DNA from: DATKDP01 sp035546335
GTDB lineage: Bacteria > Acidobacteriota > Thermoanaerobaculia > Gp7-AA8
Assembly (NCBI GenBank): GCA_035546335.1
Contig: DATKDP010000048.1
Coordinates: 1 to 33,668, forward strand
Direction: 5' to 3'
DNA length: 33,668 nt
The position numbers and the translations under genes were made by a program. Positions 23,782 through 32,856 of the stretch are shown piece by piece (positions within the stretch are counted from its first letter, which is position 1; every line of letters starts with the position of its first letter). The notes beneath the pieces are model-generated. The model was not told the DNA's origin. It did no database searches and was given only the letters and a program-made list of their open reading frames with translations.

Positions 23782-24489
23782 ATGAAGAGACTTCTGCGCC
23801 GGGGCGTGCTCGGCAGATCGCTGAGCCTTGCCATGATCGTATTCGCAGTCACTGCCACGTCCACGGGCGTGCATGCGGCGACGACCGAACCGCTCGTTTC
23901 CGAGGTCCTCGTGAACGAGTTGCTGCGACAGGCGCCGGGTCTGAATGCGGAGCCGTTGCGACTCGCCTTGCGTGCCGCGGACAAGGCCGGGCGCGAAGGG
24001 CTGGTGCCGCGCCGCGAGCTTCTGACGGTGATCGATTATTCGCTCCCCTCGACGAAACCGCGTCTTTTCGTATTCAACGTCGCGCAGCGCAAGCTGCTGT
24101 TTCGCGAGCTCGTTGCCCACGGCAAGAACAGCGGCGAGAACATGACGATGCGCTTCTCGAATCAGCCCAACAGCCTCGCCACGAGCCTCGGGCTGTTCGT
24201 GACCGGCGGAACCTATCACGGCGGCAACGGATACTCGATGCGCCTGCGCGGACTCGATCGGGGATTCAACGATCATGCATTCTCGCGCTATATCGTGATG
24301 CACGGCGCCTCCTACGTCAGCGAAGCGACGGCGCGCGCCCTGGGGAGAATCGGTCGGAGCTGGGGATGTCCCGCCGTTCCCGCGGGAGTCGCCAAAAAGA
24401 TCATCGACACGGTCAAGGACGGAAGTCCGATCTTCGCCTACTATCCCGACGCCAACTGGCTGCAGCGCTCCCGCTTCATCAACGGCTGA
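23782..24489 (+). CDS. Murein L,D-transpeptidase catalytic domain protein
   Basis: The 235-residue protein has a signal peptide (MKRLLRRGVLGRSLSLAMIV to VHA), so it acts in the periplasm. The YkuD_2-type catalytic region is recognisable: RLFVFNVAQRKLLFRELVAHGKNSG, then YIVMHGASYVSE with His174 and RIGRSWGCPAVPAG with Cys196. In the family the Cys/His pair forms or remodels L,D cross-links in peptidoglycan. ATG 23782 has GGGGGA about eight bases upstream. The frame is open back to 23494, but that part is repeat DNA. It stands alone. Confidence 0.9.
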   Translation: MKRLLRRGVLGRSLSLAMIVFAVTATSTGVHAATTEPLVSEVLVNELLRQAPGLNAEPLRLALRAADKAGREGLVPRRELLTVIDYSLPSTKPRLFVFNVAQRKLLFRELVAHGKNSGENMTMRFSNQPNSLATSLGLFVTGGTYHGGNGYSMRLRGLDRGFNDHAFSRYIVMHGASYVSEATARALGRIGRSWGCPAVPAGVAKKIIDTVKDGSPIFAYYPDANWLQRSRFING

Positions 24490-24500
24490 GGCCAGCGCCG

Positions 24501-24557
24501 CCAGGGGGGTCCGGCGTCCCAGGGGGTCGGGCGGTCCTCAGGGGGTCGGGCGTCCTC
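24501..24557 (+). repeat. Three short tandem GC-rich units
   Basis: Units of 18-19 bases based on CAGGGGGTCGGGCGTCCT follow the transpeptidase stop. The G-runs could form a quadruplex on the plus strand. Confidence 0.65.
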
Positions 24558-24718
24558 GCCGCCCCTCGCGAGTCGGGACGATCTGACCGAGGACGCCATC
24601 GCGATCGTGCGAGAACGCAACGACCCCCTGCTGGGCCTGTGGAGCTGTTGTAGAGTTACGCTCAGCTGATGGAGACGCGCGACGGGAGACGAGTCCAGCC
24701 GGCGCGGTCGGCGACGCC

Positions 24719-26533
24719 ATGATCGCGATGCTCGCGCTCCTCGCGGGGCAGATCCTCGCTCTTCTGATCGTCACCTCGACTGGCTGGGCTCTCGGACGGC
24801 TGCTGTTTCGCCGGCTTCAATTCTCGAGCGTGGCCGACGAAGTGAGTCTCTGCACCACGCTCGGACTCGGCGTGGCGGGGACGTTCCTGTTTCTGCTCGG
24901 ACTGGCACACGCGCTCTACGCTCTGGTCATCCTCGCAGTGGTGATCGCCGTCCATCTTCTGGCAGTGCCGCTCTGGCTCGAAACGTTCGCCCGAGTGCGA
25001 CGATGGTGGGAGGAGCGAGATCCGGTTCCGCGGCTGGAGCTGTTGCCCTTCGTGGCGCTCACTCCGGCGTTCGTCCTCTCTCTCTATCCTCCGAACGCAT
25101 GGGACGAGACGATGTACCACCTTCCGTTCGCGAAGCTCTTCCTTCGAGAGCACGCGGTGGTGTTCGCCGAGACGCTTCGATTTCCGCTCTTTCCGCAGTT
25201 GGGCGAGATGCTCTTCGCGGCGATTCTCGCACTCTCCGGCGACGTGCAGACGCACACCGTCCAGTTGCTGGCCGCGCTGCTGATTGCCATGGCGATCCAG
25301 GCTCATATGCGCCGGAGAAATGTCGTTTCGTCGGTGATGGGAGCGGCCCTCTGGCTCGGAAGTCCGATCGTCGTCTACTACGCCGCGACCTCCTACGTCG
25401 ACCATCTGCTGACGCTCTTCTGCACGGTCTCCTGCACGATGTGGCTGCGATGGCGTGAGGAAGGAAGCTCGAGGTGGCTGCTCCTCAGTGCCGCGTGTGC
25501 CGGTTTCGCAGCCGGCACGAAATACCTCGGTCTCTACTTCGCGTGCGCCCTGGCGATCCTGACGATGTTCGGAGGAAGGCCTCGAGGCGTCGTACGCGCG
25601 GTCTCTCTGTTTGCCGTCGTGAGCCTGCTGACTCTCTCGCCGTGGTACGTGCGGAACACTGCAGCGACGGGGAATCCCGTATTCCCCTTCCTGTCCGAGA
25701 TCTTCGGTAAGAGCGAGTGGACGAGTGCGATCGACCGAGCCGTGGCGGAGGGTGAGAATCCGAAGGAGAAGATCATGCACGCGGGGCGTCATCTCCTTCC
25801 AAAGCCGGCGGAGCTGATCACTCTGCCATGGCGCGTCGTATCCGACCGCGAGCATCTCGCCGGTGAGCCCCCCTATTCGCCGTTTCTTTTCATCGCGCTT
25901 CCTCTGATCGCAATGGCCGTCATTCGGGATCGCGATCTCCGTCTGATGGCTGGAGCCGTTCTACTCTATGTCCTCGTCGTCTCGAAGCACGATGTCCGTT
26001 TTCTCCTGCCCGTCGTGCCGTTGTTCTGTCTTGCCGGCGGCGTGGGAATCGACTGGCTGCTGGGAGCGCTGCGACGGTACGCTCTGTCGGCAGCCGTCGT
26101 GCTGATGCTGATCGCGCCTGCGCTCGTCTATGGTGCGTTGAAGATCGTGCAGCGAGGTGCCGTTCCCGCGACGGCTGCAGCCCGACACGAGTTTCTCGAG
26201 CGGGTCATTCGTCCGTATCGCGCCTTGCAGTACCTCAACGAAGCCCGCGGTCGCGACTATGTGCTCTATGGCGCCGCCTCTCCCAATGCGATCTATTACG
26301 CGGAGGGCGTATGGCTCGGCGAAGTCATGGGTCCGGCGAGATACTCCTTCGTCAGATCGAAGACGAGCAGCTCCGCCGAGCTGTTCGAAACGCTGCGATC
26401 GCTCGGCGCCGATCATCTGCTGATCGATCGAACCTTCCCGGGCGTCTCTCCTCCTGATGCCGAAGCACTGAGTAGCGATTTCCGTCTCCTGCTGCGATAC
26501 GACGCGATCGAGCTGTATGCACTTCGGCCGTGA
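24719..26533 (+). CDS. GT-C (family 39-like) membrane glycosyltransferase
   Basis: The 604-residue protein has a run of about ten hydrophobic segments from the N-terminus and a soluble C-terminal domain after about residue 480. The first large loop carries YPPNAWDETMYHLPF with Asp129-Glu130, the acidic pair of GT-C/ArnT-like transferases. AGTKYLGLYFA and SPWYVRNTAATGNPVFPF are typical later motifs. Such enzymes move sugars from polyprenyl-phosphate carriers to lipids or proteins on the outer face of the membrane; donor and acceptor are unknown. The start may be ATG 24719 or 24728; no strong ribosome binding site distinguishes them. Confidence 0.88.
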   Translation: MIAMLALLAGQILALLIVTSTGWALGRLLFRRLQFSSVADEVSLCTTLGLGVAGTFLFLLGLAHALYALVILAVVIAVHLLAVPLWLETFARVRRWWEERDPVPRLELLPFVALTPAFVLSLYPPNAWDETMYHLPFAKLFLREHAVVFAETLRFPLFPQLGEMLFAAILALSGDVQTHTVQLLAALLIAMAIQAHMRRRNVVSSVMGAALWLGSPIVVYYAATSYVDHLLTLFCTVSCTMWLRWREEGSSRWLLLSAACAGFAAGTKYLGLYFACALAILTMFGGRPRGVVRAVSLFAVVSLLTLSPWYVRNTAATGNPVFPFLSEIFGKSEWTSAIDRAVAEGENPKEKIMHAGRHLLPKPAELITLPWRVVSDREHLAGEPPYSPFLFIALPLIAMAVIRDRDLRLMAGAVLLYVLVVSKHDVRFLLPVVPLFCLAGGVGIDWLLGALRRYALSAAVVLMLIAPALVYGALKIVQRGAVPATAAARHEFLERVIRPYRALQYLNEARGRDYVLYGAASPNAIYYAEGVWLGEVMGPARYSFVRSKTSSSAELFETLRSLGADHLLIDRTFPGVSPPDAEALSSDFRLLLRYDAIELYALRP

Positions 26534-26726
26534 TCGTCCAGCGCGCCGTTGTCCTGGTTTGCGCGATGCGAGCAGAGTCATCGACGCTTTCTCTCCTGAC
26601 GAAACACTGCAGGTTCGAACCGCGGTCGCTCGACCGAGCTCGGACGAAAATGTTTCGGCCGCGACGTGATCCCGATCACATTCACCCGCGCAAGAGGTCT
26701 GCAAATTGCTGGTGGAGCCGGTTGAC

Positions 26727-27785
26727 ATGAGCATAGCGAAACGGCGCAACAGCGATGTCACGAGCAGTCCCGATCCTCAGATTCGGCTTCTGGTCGTCGA
26801 CGACGACCCGAACTTTCTGATGTACCTCTCGACGATGACCACGCGGCTCGGCTTTTCGACCGAGACGGCGGCCGACGGTGCCGAAGCGCTCACCAAGCTC
26901 AGGACGGCTCGTTTCGATCTCCTCCTGTGTGATTTCGAGATGCCGAAGAAGGACGGCCTCGCGCTGATCGCCGATGTTCGTACGGACCCGTTGATCAGCG
27001 AATTGTATGCGGTGATGCTGACGGCGCATGACGATCTTTCTCTCAAGGTCCAGGCGCTTTCGCTCGGCTATGACGACTTTCTTCCCAAAGGGTGCACCGA
27101 GATCGAAGTAGTCGCTCGAATCGCAGCTGCCCGCCGCTTGCTTTCGCGTCACGACCATGCCATTCGGAAATGGCAGGGAATCGCCTCACGCGACGAACTG
27201 ACGGGGGTTTCGACCCGGCGGCCGTTCTTCGACGAAGCGGCACGGCTTCTGGCGATGGGGAGCCGGTTCGCGGTCGTTCTGTTCGACCTCGACGACTTCA
27301 AGCAGGTCAACGACAGCCACGGACATCTCACCGGCGATCGCATACTCCGCGACATAGGTGCCCTCTTCCTGAGCCGTACTCGCCTGAGCGATCTGATCGC
27401 CAGATTCGGTGGTGACGAGTTCGTGCTGCTGATGATGGGGGAATCGATCGAGCAGACGCGGTTCATGGCGCTGCGGCTCACTGCGGAGATCGGGGCGCTG
27501 GCATGGCGAGCGGGCGATGCCGACTTGCGCGTCGGCGCGACGTACGGAATCGGCCTGTCGTGGCTCGTGCCCAACGCGACCGTAGATCAGATTCTCGAAG
27601 CCGCCGATCACGATCTCTACGCCAACAAATGGCTCAGAAAGAATCCCTCGGCAACGCCCGAAGAGTTGTACGAGTATCAACGGTCTGCCGGCTCCGGCAA
27701 TGTCTTTCCGATCTCAGGAGGGGAGGAAAAACCGGAGACCGGAGAGCCCTCTACTCTGAAGCGTCCGGTGGATCGCTCCGACTGA
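26727..27785 (+). CDS. Response regulator with GGDEF diguanylate cyclase domain
   Basis: The 352-residue protein joins an N-terminal receiver domain to a GGDEF domain. Receiver features are LLVVDDDPN, phospho-acceptor Asp69 in LLLCDFEMPKKDG, VMLTAHDD and the conserved Lys in DDFLPKGC. The cyclase domain has DELTGVSTRRPFFDE, FDLDDFKQVND and an intact GGDEF at residues 228-232; RLSD five residues before it matches the inhibitory c-di-GMP site. It should make c-di-GMP in response to phosphorylation by an unidentified kinase, with product inhibition. ATG 26727 has GGTGGAG about nine bases upstream. No kinase is adjacent. Confidence 0.94.
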   Translation: MSIAKRRNSDVTSSPDPQIRLLVVDDDPNFLMYLSTMTTRLGFSTETAADGAEALTKLRTARFDLLLCDFEMPKKDGLALIADVRTDPLISELYAVMLTAHDDLSLKVQALSLGYDDFLPKGCTEIEVVARIAAARRLLSRHDHAIRKWQGIASRDELTGVSTRRPFFDEAARLLAMGSRFAVVLFDLDDFKQVNDSHGHLTGDRILRDIGALFLSRTRLSDLIARFGGDEFVLLMMGESIEQTRFMALRLTAEIGALAWRAGDADLRVGATYGIGLSWLVPNATVDQILEAADHDLYANKWLRKNPSATPEELYEYQRSAGSGNVFPISGGEEKPETGEPSTLKRPVDRSD

Positions 27786-27850
27786 CTCTCACACCCTCCT
27801 CAGCGGTTCCGCACGCGTGCGTGGCACGTGGGCTCGCTCGACCGTCCCAT

Positions 27851-27951
27851 TTCTCGTAGGGGCGAAGCATTTGCGCGCAGGCCGCGGCGACAGGCTCGCG
27901 TGACTGAAGCGAAGCGCAATAGCTTCGCCCGGGTGCTTGCAAGGCTGTCAC
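27851..27951 (+). repeat. Dispersed repeat B, copy 4
   Basis: Same orientation and near-identical to 23203-23302. The gap 27786-28143 holds this copy and GC-rich block C but no gene. Confidence 0.88.
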
Positions 27952-28053
27952 ATTTCTCGGTGGGCGCCGCTGCGACCAATACCCACCCAGCCAGGGCGGG
28001 TGCAGAACGCCCGCTCTCCCTGGGGCGTGGGCTGTATCGTCGCTCGTGAGGGA

Positions 28054-28083
28054 GGGGCGGGCGCGGGACGCCCGCTCTCCCCG
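28054..28083. repeat. Palindromic GC-rich block C, second copy
   Basis: GGGGCGGGCGCGGGACGCCC and the following GCTCTCCCC are the reverse complement of 14305-14334. A degenerate relative lies at about 27996-28024. Confidence 0.7.
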
Positions 28084-28143
28084 CAAGCCCGCTCCTTCCG
28101 CTCAGGAAGCGAGGTAGACTTGTGATGAGCGAGGAGGCAGCCG

Positions 28144-28923
28144 ATGCGAAATCTCACTCTCGGTCGATCGATCATGATCGTGGTTTTGCTCTCATCCTTC
28201 TGTGCGACGGCGCAGGCGGGCGATACCGTGTCGCCCGAGCCGGCCGTCGCGACGTTCTCGATCCTCGGATTCGATCCGGCGACGGGGGAGGTCGGCGGCG
28301 CAGTGCAATCGCGTGTCTTCGCGGTCGGCAACGGAGTGCTCTGGGCGGAGGCGGACGCCGGCGTCGTCACGACTCAGGCGATCGTCGACGTCAGTTATGG
28401 CCCGATGGGTCTCGCCTTGCTGCGAGCCGGCGTGAGCCCTTCAGCGGCCGTCAAGGCGATCTGGAATAGCGATCCCGACCCGCGACCGGGCGACTGGACG
28501 AAACATGGACGGCAGTTCGCGGTGATGGACAGCAAAGGCAACTACGCGGCATTCACCGGTCCGAAAGCGAGCGCCTGGGCGGGACACAAAGGGGGTCGCT
28601 TCTGCACGGCGCAAGGAAACATTCTCGCGGGGGAGGCGGTGGTTGCGAAGATGGTCGAAGCGTTCGAAACAACCGAAGGTCACCTTTCGCACCGACTGAT
28701 GGCGGCCCTCGATGCCGGACAGGCCGCCGGAGGAGACATCCGAGGAATGCAATCGGCGGCGATGTTGATCGTGAAGAAAGGTGGCGGCGTCTGGCTGAAC
28801 AACGACGTCGTGATTCGGCTGCAGGTGGACGACCACGAGAAGCCTCTCGACGAGCTGCGACGGCTCGTCGATCTCGCCGCTCAGCAGCGGGAGCGGATCC
28901 GGAAGGCGCGGGAGGGGAAGTAG
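28144..28923 (+). CDS. DUF1028 (Ntn-hydrolase-like) secreted protein
   Basis: The 259-residue protein has a signal peptide (MRNLTLGRSIMIVVLLSSFC to AQA). The mature part begins ATFSILGFDPATGEVGGAVQ and SRVFAVGNGVLWAEADAGVV, the conserved start of DUF1028, a family placed with Ntn hydrolases. Further family blocks are GNILAGEAVV and the ALDAGQAAGGDIRGMQSAAM region (split as ALDAGQAAGGD). The substrate is unknown; amide hydrolysis in the periplasm is the family-level guess. GAGGAGG lies about six bases before the ATG. It is convergent with the helicase gene. Confidence 0.92.
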   Translation: MRNLTLGRSIMIVVLLSSFCATAQAGDTVSPEPAVATFSILGFDPATGEVGGAVQSRVFAVGNGVLWAEADAGVVTTQAIVDVSYGPMGLALLRAGVSPSAAVKAIWNSDPDPRPGDWTKHGRQFAVMDSKGNYAAFTGPKASAWAGHKGGRFCTAQGNILAGEAVVAKMVEAFETTEGHLSHRLMAALDAGQAAGGDIRGMQSAAMLIVKKGGGVWLNNDVVIRLQVDDHEKPLDELRRLVDLAAQQRERIRKAREGK

Positions 28924-29165
28924 GGAGGAGAGGCTAGAGGCTAGAGGCTGGAGGCTCGAAAGGGGCGAGAGACGAGGGGCGAGAGACGAGGGGCGAGAGA
29001 CGAGGGACGAGAGACGAGGGACGAGAGACGAGAGTATGCTCTCGTTTCTTACACTCCCATTTCTCTCCTACTCCTACTCTTTCTCTTTCTCTTTCTCTTT
29101 CGACCTCCAGCCTCTAGCTAGCCTCTAGCCCCTCTAGCCTCCAGCCTCTCGTCTCCAGCCTCCAG
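28924..29165. repeat. Convergent-gene word-repeat hairpin 2
   Basis: The left arm has AGGCTAGAGGCTAGAGGCTGG followed by five tandem 14-base units of the type GGGGCGAGAGACGA. The right arm has TTTCTC tandem units and then CCTCCAGCCTCTAG and GCCTCTAGCCCCTC, complementing the left arm. It separates the convergent DUF1028 and pcrA genes and contains no gene. Confidence 0.8.
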
Positions 29166-29182
29166 CTCGCCCCCGGCACCTG

Positions 29183-31459
29183 TCAAATTCTCTCCAGCCT
29201 CGCGTATTTGGCGATGAACTTCTTCGTCCCCGCCCGATCGAAATAGACGGTCAGCTTCGCGTTCTCGCCGCTTCCCTCCATGCGCAGAACCACTCCGTCA
29301 CCGAACTGTTCGTGGCGAACGCGGGCTCCTCGGGTCATCTCCCGTTTCGCCGCCGGCTGGCTCGCGGCGGGGCGGATCGCCGCCGGATCGAATCGGACCG
29401 GTGAATCCTTGAAGAACGAGGCGACGTTGCCGGCGTCGCTGCTCCCGCTCTCTGCGGTCCTGGTCGAGACACGGCGCTGCTGGCCGGCGCGCCCGTATTG
29501 CAACGGTCGCTCACGCCACGAGCCCTCCTTCGCAACGCGCTTCGTCGTCAGCCTCACTTCCTCGGTCACCTTTTCGGGGATCTCGTCGAGAAACGGCGAA
29601 GGGCTCTGCTCACGGAACTGACCGTGGATTCGCCGCTCGTGGCAATGAATGCAGTAGAGGCGGCGCCGGGCGCGGGTCATGCCGACGTAACAGAGGCGCC
29701 GCTCCTCTTCGATGTCGTCCCTCTCGTTTCGCGATTGGGAATGAGGAAGAATTCCCTCTTCCATTCCTGCCAGAAAGACGACATCGAACTCCAGGCCCTT
29801 CGCTGCGTGCAGCGTCATCAAGGTGACGCCCTTCTGATCATCGTAGCGATCTAGGTCCGACATCAGCGTGATCGAATCGAGATAATCGCCGACGCTCGCC
29901 GTTGCATTCGCTTCGTGAAACTCACGCGCCGAATTGGTCAGCTCGTCGACGTTCTCGAGGCGCGTCTCGTCCTGCGGATCACGCGACTCCTCGAGCATGC
30001 GGCGATAGCCGGTCCGCAACAGGAGGTAGTCGAGAAACTCCGGCAGTGGGTTTCCGGATGCCTTCTGCAGGTCGTGAACGATCTCACGGAACTGGCCGAT
30101 CGCCTTTCTGGCGCGCTCCGGGAGGAAGCGGAGATCGCCTTCGATGACCGTCCAGAGCGATGTCTCGCTTCGCTCTGCTTCGTCTTCGAGGGCCTGGAGC
30201 GTCGTCGAGCCGATTCCACGCGACGGGATGTTGATCACCCGCTGGATCGAAGGGGTGTCGTGCGGGCGGATCACGAGCCGAAGATACGAGAGAACATCCT
30301 TGATCTCAGCCCGCTCGTAGAACTTCACGCCGCCGACGACCACGTACGGGATGTTGGCGTTGAGCAGCTCCTCTTCGAACGGTCGCGACTGGGCGTTCAT
30401 TCGGAAGAGCACGGCGAACTGCGACAGGGGAAGGGAGGGGGATCGAAGCTCTCGAATCCGGTCGAGAACGAACCTCGCCTCTTCGCGCTCGCTGTCGCAG
30501 GTGACGATGCGCACCGGCTCCCCCTCGCCGCTCTCGGTGAAGAGCCGCTTCCCTTTTCGAGCGACGTTCCTCGAGACGACTCCGGTCGCTGCATCGAGGA
30601 TGTTCCCGGTCGAGCGGTAGTTCTGTTCGAGCTTGATCACACGGGCGCCGGGGAAGTCCTTTTCGAAATTCAGGATGTTGTTGATGTCAGCGCCGCGAAA
30701 ACCGTAGATCGACTGGTCCTCGTCGCCCACAGCCGTCACGTTCCCATCCGCTCCTGCCAGCTCGCGGATCAGGACGTACTGCGCATGATTGGTGTCCTGA
30801 TACTCGTCGATCAGCAGATGCCGTGCGCGGCGGCGGATCTCGTCGCGCGCCTCCGGATGCGACTGCAGCAGCTCGACGTGTTTTCCGATCAGATCGTCGA
30901 AGTCCATCGCATCGTGCTCGCGCAGGCGCCGCTGGTACACCTTGTACACTTCCGCCACGCGGGTGCCGAAGAAATCGGTGTTCTCGCGCGCGAAGCGGTC
31001 AGTGCCGACCAGCTCGTTCTTCGCGCGTGAAATGCGCCCGAGGAGCGAACGGGGGGGAAAGGCCTCGTCGTTGAGTCCGAGCTCTTTGGCGACGCGGCGA
31101 ACGAGCGTCGTCTGATCGGCGGTGTCGTAGACGACGAAGGAGCGGGTGTAGCCGAGCCGGTCGGCGAAGCGCCGCAGGAAGCGGAGCGAGGTGGAGTGAA
31201 ACGTTCCGATGAGAGGCCGGCGCCCGCCTCCCGAGACGAGCCTCCCGACGCGCTCGAGCATTTCGTTGGCCGCTTTGTTGGTAAAAGTGACGGCGAGGAT
31301 CGTCGAGGGATCGACGCCGCGATGGGTCATCAGCCAGGCGATGCGGTAGGTGATCGCGCGCGTCTTTCCCGATCCCGCTCCGGCGAGCACCAGAAGAGGT
31401 CCCTGATCGTGTGTGACGGCGTCGCGCTGCGGCTGATTCAGAGGCTCGAGATCGATCAT
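29183..31459 (-). CDS. pcrA: PcrA/UvrD-type DNA helicase
   Basis: The 758-residue superfamily 1A 3'-5' helicase works in repair and replication. Walker A GAGSGKT is at residues 27-33 after the Q-motif LNQPQRDAV. Further motifs are AVTFTNKAA, LIDEYQDTNHAQY (motif II), GDEDQSIYGFRGAD (III), KLEQNYRS (IV), TLMTLHAAKGLEFDVVF (V) and CYVGMTRARRRLY (VI). The C-terminus ends with the PcrA Tudor-like segment VRHEQFGDGVVLRMEGSG. ATG 31459 (MIDLEPLNQPQ) is the natural start; the frame runs upstream to 31627 without family resemblance. UvrD and PcrA cannot be separated firmly by eye. Confidence 0.95.
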   Translation of the reverse strand: MIDLEPLNQPQRDAVTHDQGPLLVLAGAGSGKTRAITYRIAWLMTHRGVDPSTILAVTFTNKAANEMLERVGRLVSGGGRRPLIGTFHSTSLRFLRRFADRLGYTRSFVVYDTADQTTLVRRVAKELGLNDEAFPPRSLLGRISRAKNELVGTDRFARENTDFFGTRVAEVYKVYQRRLREHDAMDFDDLIGKHVELLQSHPEARDEIRRRARHLLIDEYQDTNHAQYVLIRELAGADGNVTAVGDEDQSIYGFRGADINNILNFEKDFPGARVIKLEQNYRSTGNILDAATGVVSRNVARKGKRLFTESGEGEPVRIVTCDSEREEARFVLDRIRELRSPSLPLSQFAVLFRMNAQSRPFEEELLNANIPYVVVGGVKFYERAEIKDVLSYLRLVIRPHDTPSIQRVINIPSRGIGSTTLQALEDEAERSETSLWTVIEGDLRFLPERARKAIGQFREIVHDLQKASGNPLPEFLDYLLLRTGYRRMLEESRDPQDETRLENVDELTNSAREFHEANATASVGDYLDSITLMSDLDRYDDQKGVTLMTLHAAKGLEFDVVFLAGMEEGILPHSQSRNERDDIEEERRLCYVGMTRARRRLYCIHCHERRIHGQFREQSPSPFLDEIPEKVTEEVRLTTKRVAKEGSWRERPLQYGRAGQQRRVSTRTAESGSSDAGNVASFFKDSPVRFDPAAIRPAASQPAAKREMTRGARVRHEQFGDGVVLRMEGSGENAKLTVYFDRAGTKKFIAKYARLERI

Positions 31460-31651
31460 GATGGGCGTCGGGCATACTACCGTCGTGCAGAGGGTGCGAC
31501 AAGTCGCCGGGCCGTCGAGGCGGGCCCCCGCGCCTCTGCGGGCAGCGTCAATTCTCAATCTTCGTCGAAGGGGGGAACGCCGGCGCGCGCCACTTTGTTC
31601 ACGCCGGTAGTCGGACCCGTATATCATGGGGCGACACTCGGAGGATCGCTC

Positions 31652-31864
31652 ATGGTCGGAACAATCGCCACGCCGCTGCTCATGCTCATCGGACCGCTCG
31701 GTCTGCCCGAGCTTCTGCTCATCTTCGCCATCGTGATCGTGATCTTCGGCGCGTCGCGCCTGCCGCAGCTCGGCAAGGGTCTCGGTGAGGGAATTTCCAA
31801 TTTTCGGGACGGTCTCAAGAGCAAAGAGAAGCCGGGCATCGACGAGAAGAAGCCCGAAGCGTGA
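31652..31864 (+). CDS. tatA: Twin-arginine translocase subunit TatA/E
   Basis: The 70-residue protein has one N-terminal membrane helix (LGLPELLLIFAIVIVIFGAS), the hinge RLPQLGKGLGEGISNFRDGL forming the amphipathic helix, and a charged Lys/Glu tail. This is the standard TatA/E layout; oligomers form the pore for folded proteins. GGAGG at 31640-31644 supports ATG 31652. tatB and tatC are not in the window. It is divergent from pcrA and precedes the DUF4388 gene by 44 bases on the same strand. Confidence 0.93.
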   Translation: MVGTIATPLLMLIGPLGLPELLLIFAIVIVIFGASRLPQLGKGLGEGISNFRDGLKSKEKPGIDEKKPEA

Positions 31865-31908
31865 TTCAGCTCACAGTTTATTGACTCCAACCGTGTTGTT
31901 CTAACAGC

Positions 31909-32685
31909 ATGCCGGGTGATTCGGCCTTTCCGAAGTTCCAGTTCCGGAGCGATCTGGCGCAGACTCCACTTCCGGAGGTTCTGGCAACCATCCATCGCTA
32001 CCGCGTTCCCGGCGTGATCGACTGCAGCGGATCGGGTCACATCAAGAGCATCTTCATCGACGGCGGGAACATCATCTTCGCCGCGTCCACCGATGTCCGC
32101 GACTCGCTGGGCGATCGCCTTCTCGCGGCGGGAAGGATCTCTCGGGAACAGTATGCCGAGAGCGTGAAGTGGCTCACGACCGGCGGCGGGAGGAGGCAGG
32201 GGTCGATTCTCGTGGAGATGCGGGCGCTCGAGCCGAAGGACTTGTTCCTCGCCGTTCGCGACCAGGTTCAGGCCATCGTCTGGTCGATCTTCGAATGGAC
32301 GGAAGGGGCGGTCTCCTTCGAGCCCGGACGCGAGCGGACGCTGGAATTCATCAAGCTCAACATCCCGACGCGTCAGGCGGTGATCCAGGGCGTGCGGATG
32401 ATGAGTGACGCACGCCCTCTCGTGTCGAGGATTGGCAACAAGGCGACGCTCCTCGAGCGGATTCAAGAAGAAGAGGCGGGCGATCTTTCCCTCCAGCCGG
32501 CCGAGGCGGCGCTTCTCGACCAGGTCGATGGCCGGCGGACGCTCTACGAGCTGACGAATCTTCAGGGCCAGTCACCCGTCCAGAACGCGAAGACCCTCTA
32601 TTCGCTCTTCGCCCTCCGCGTGATCCGCTTGAAGAGTGTCCGCCAGCTCAAGGTCCACCTGAAAATCAACTCACCCGCCGGATAG
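31909..32685 (+). CDS. DUF4388 (PatA N-terminal-like) protein
   Basis: The 258-residue cytoplasmic protein begins with the DUF4388 pattern: DLAQTPLPEVLATIHRYRVP, then GVIDCSG and IFIDGGNIIFAASTD, RLLAAGRISREQY. A second part (LLDQVDGRRTLYEL and AKTLYSLFALRVIRLK) resembles the winged-helix-like tail of these proteins. Family members are linked to gliding, two-component or c-di-GMP signalling, but function is undefined. It may share a transcript with tatA. The frame is complete. Confidence 0.87.
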   Translation: MPGDSAFPKFQFRSDLAQTPLPEVLATIHRYRVPGVIDCSGSGHIKSIFIDGGNIIFAASTDVRDSLGDRLLAAGRISREQYAESVKWLTTGGGRRQGSILVEMRALEPKDLFLAVRDQVQAIVWSIFEWTEGAVSFEPGRERTLEFIKLNIPTRQAVIQGVRMMSDARPLVSRIGNKATLLERIQEEEAGDLSLQPAEAALLDQVDGRRTLYELTNLQGQSPVQNAKTLYSLFALRVIRLKSVRQLKVHLKINSPAG

Positions 32686-32745
32686 GTTGTCAGCCCGAGC
32701 GCGAAAACGGCGCTTCTCGCCGGTGAAGAGGGAATGACACCGCGC

Positions 32746-32856
32746 GAGTCATCCCGAAGGGATGCAAGGACTCCAGCCGGTGGTGGAGCGAAGCGACACC
32801 ACCGGAAACGAAGGAGCGAATGGTTCACCAACGTCGCACCCCGAACGGGGTGCGAC
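32746..32856 (-). repeat. Dispersed repeat A, copy 2 (inverted)
   Basis: This is the reverse complement of 9854-9960 over almost its full length, with a few extra bases near the CGAAGGAGCGAATGG end. The gap 32686-33104 otherwise has no gene. Confidence 0.85.

Noticed and set aside
26606..26626. GGTTCGAAC resembling a tRNA T-loop
   Set aside because: The flanking five-base arms do not pair and no acceptor or anticodon stem could be built around it.
26565..26665. Possible degenerate fifth full copy of repeat B (inverted)
   Set aside because: Only a short CGAAAATGTTTCGGCCGCG stretch resembles the repeat edge; the rest does not align by eye.
28955..29036. Possible CRISPR-like array in tandem 14-base units
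   Set aside because: Units are contiguous without spacers and much shorter than CRISPR repeats; no cas genes are present.
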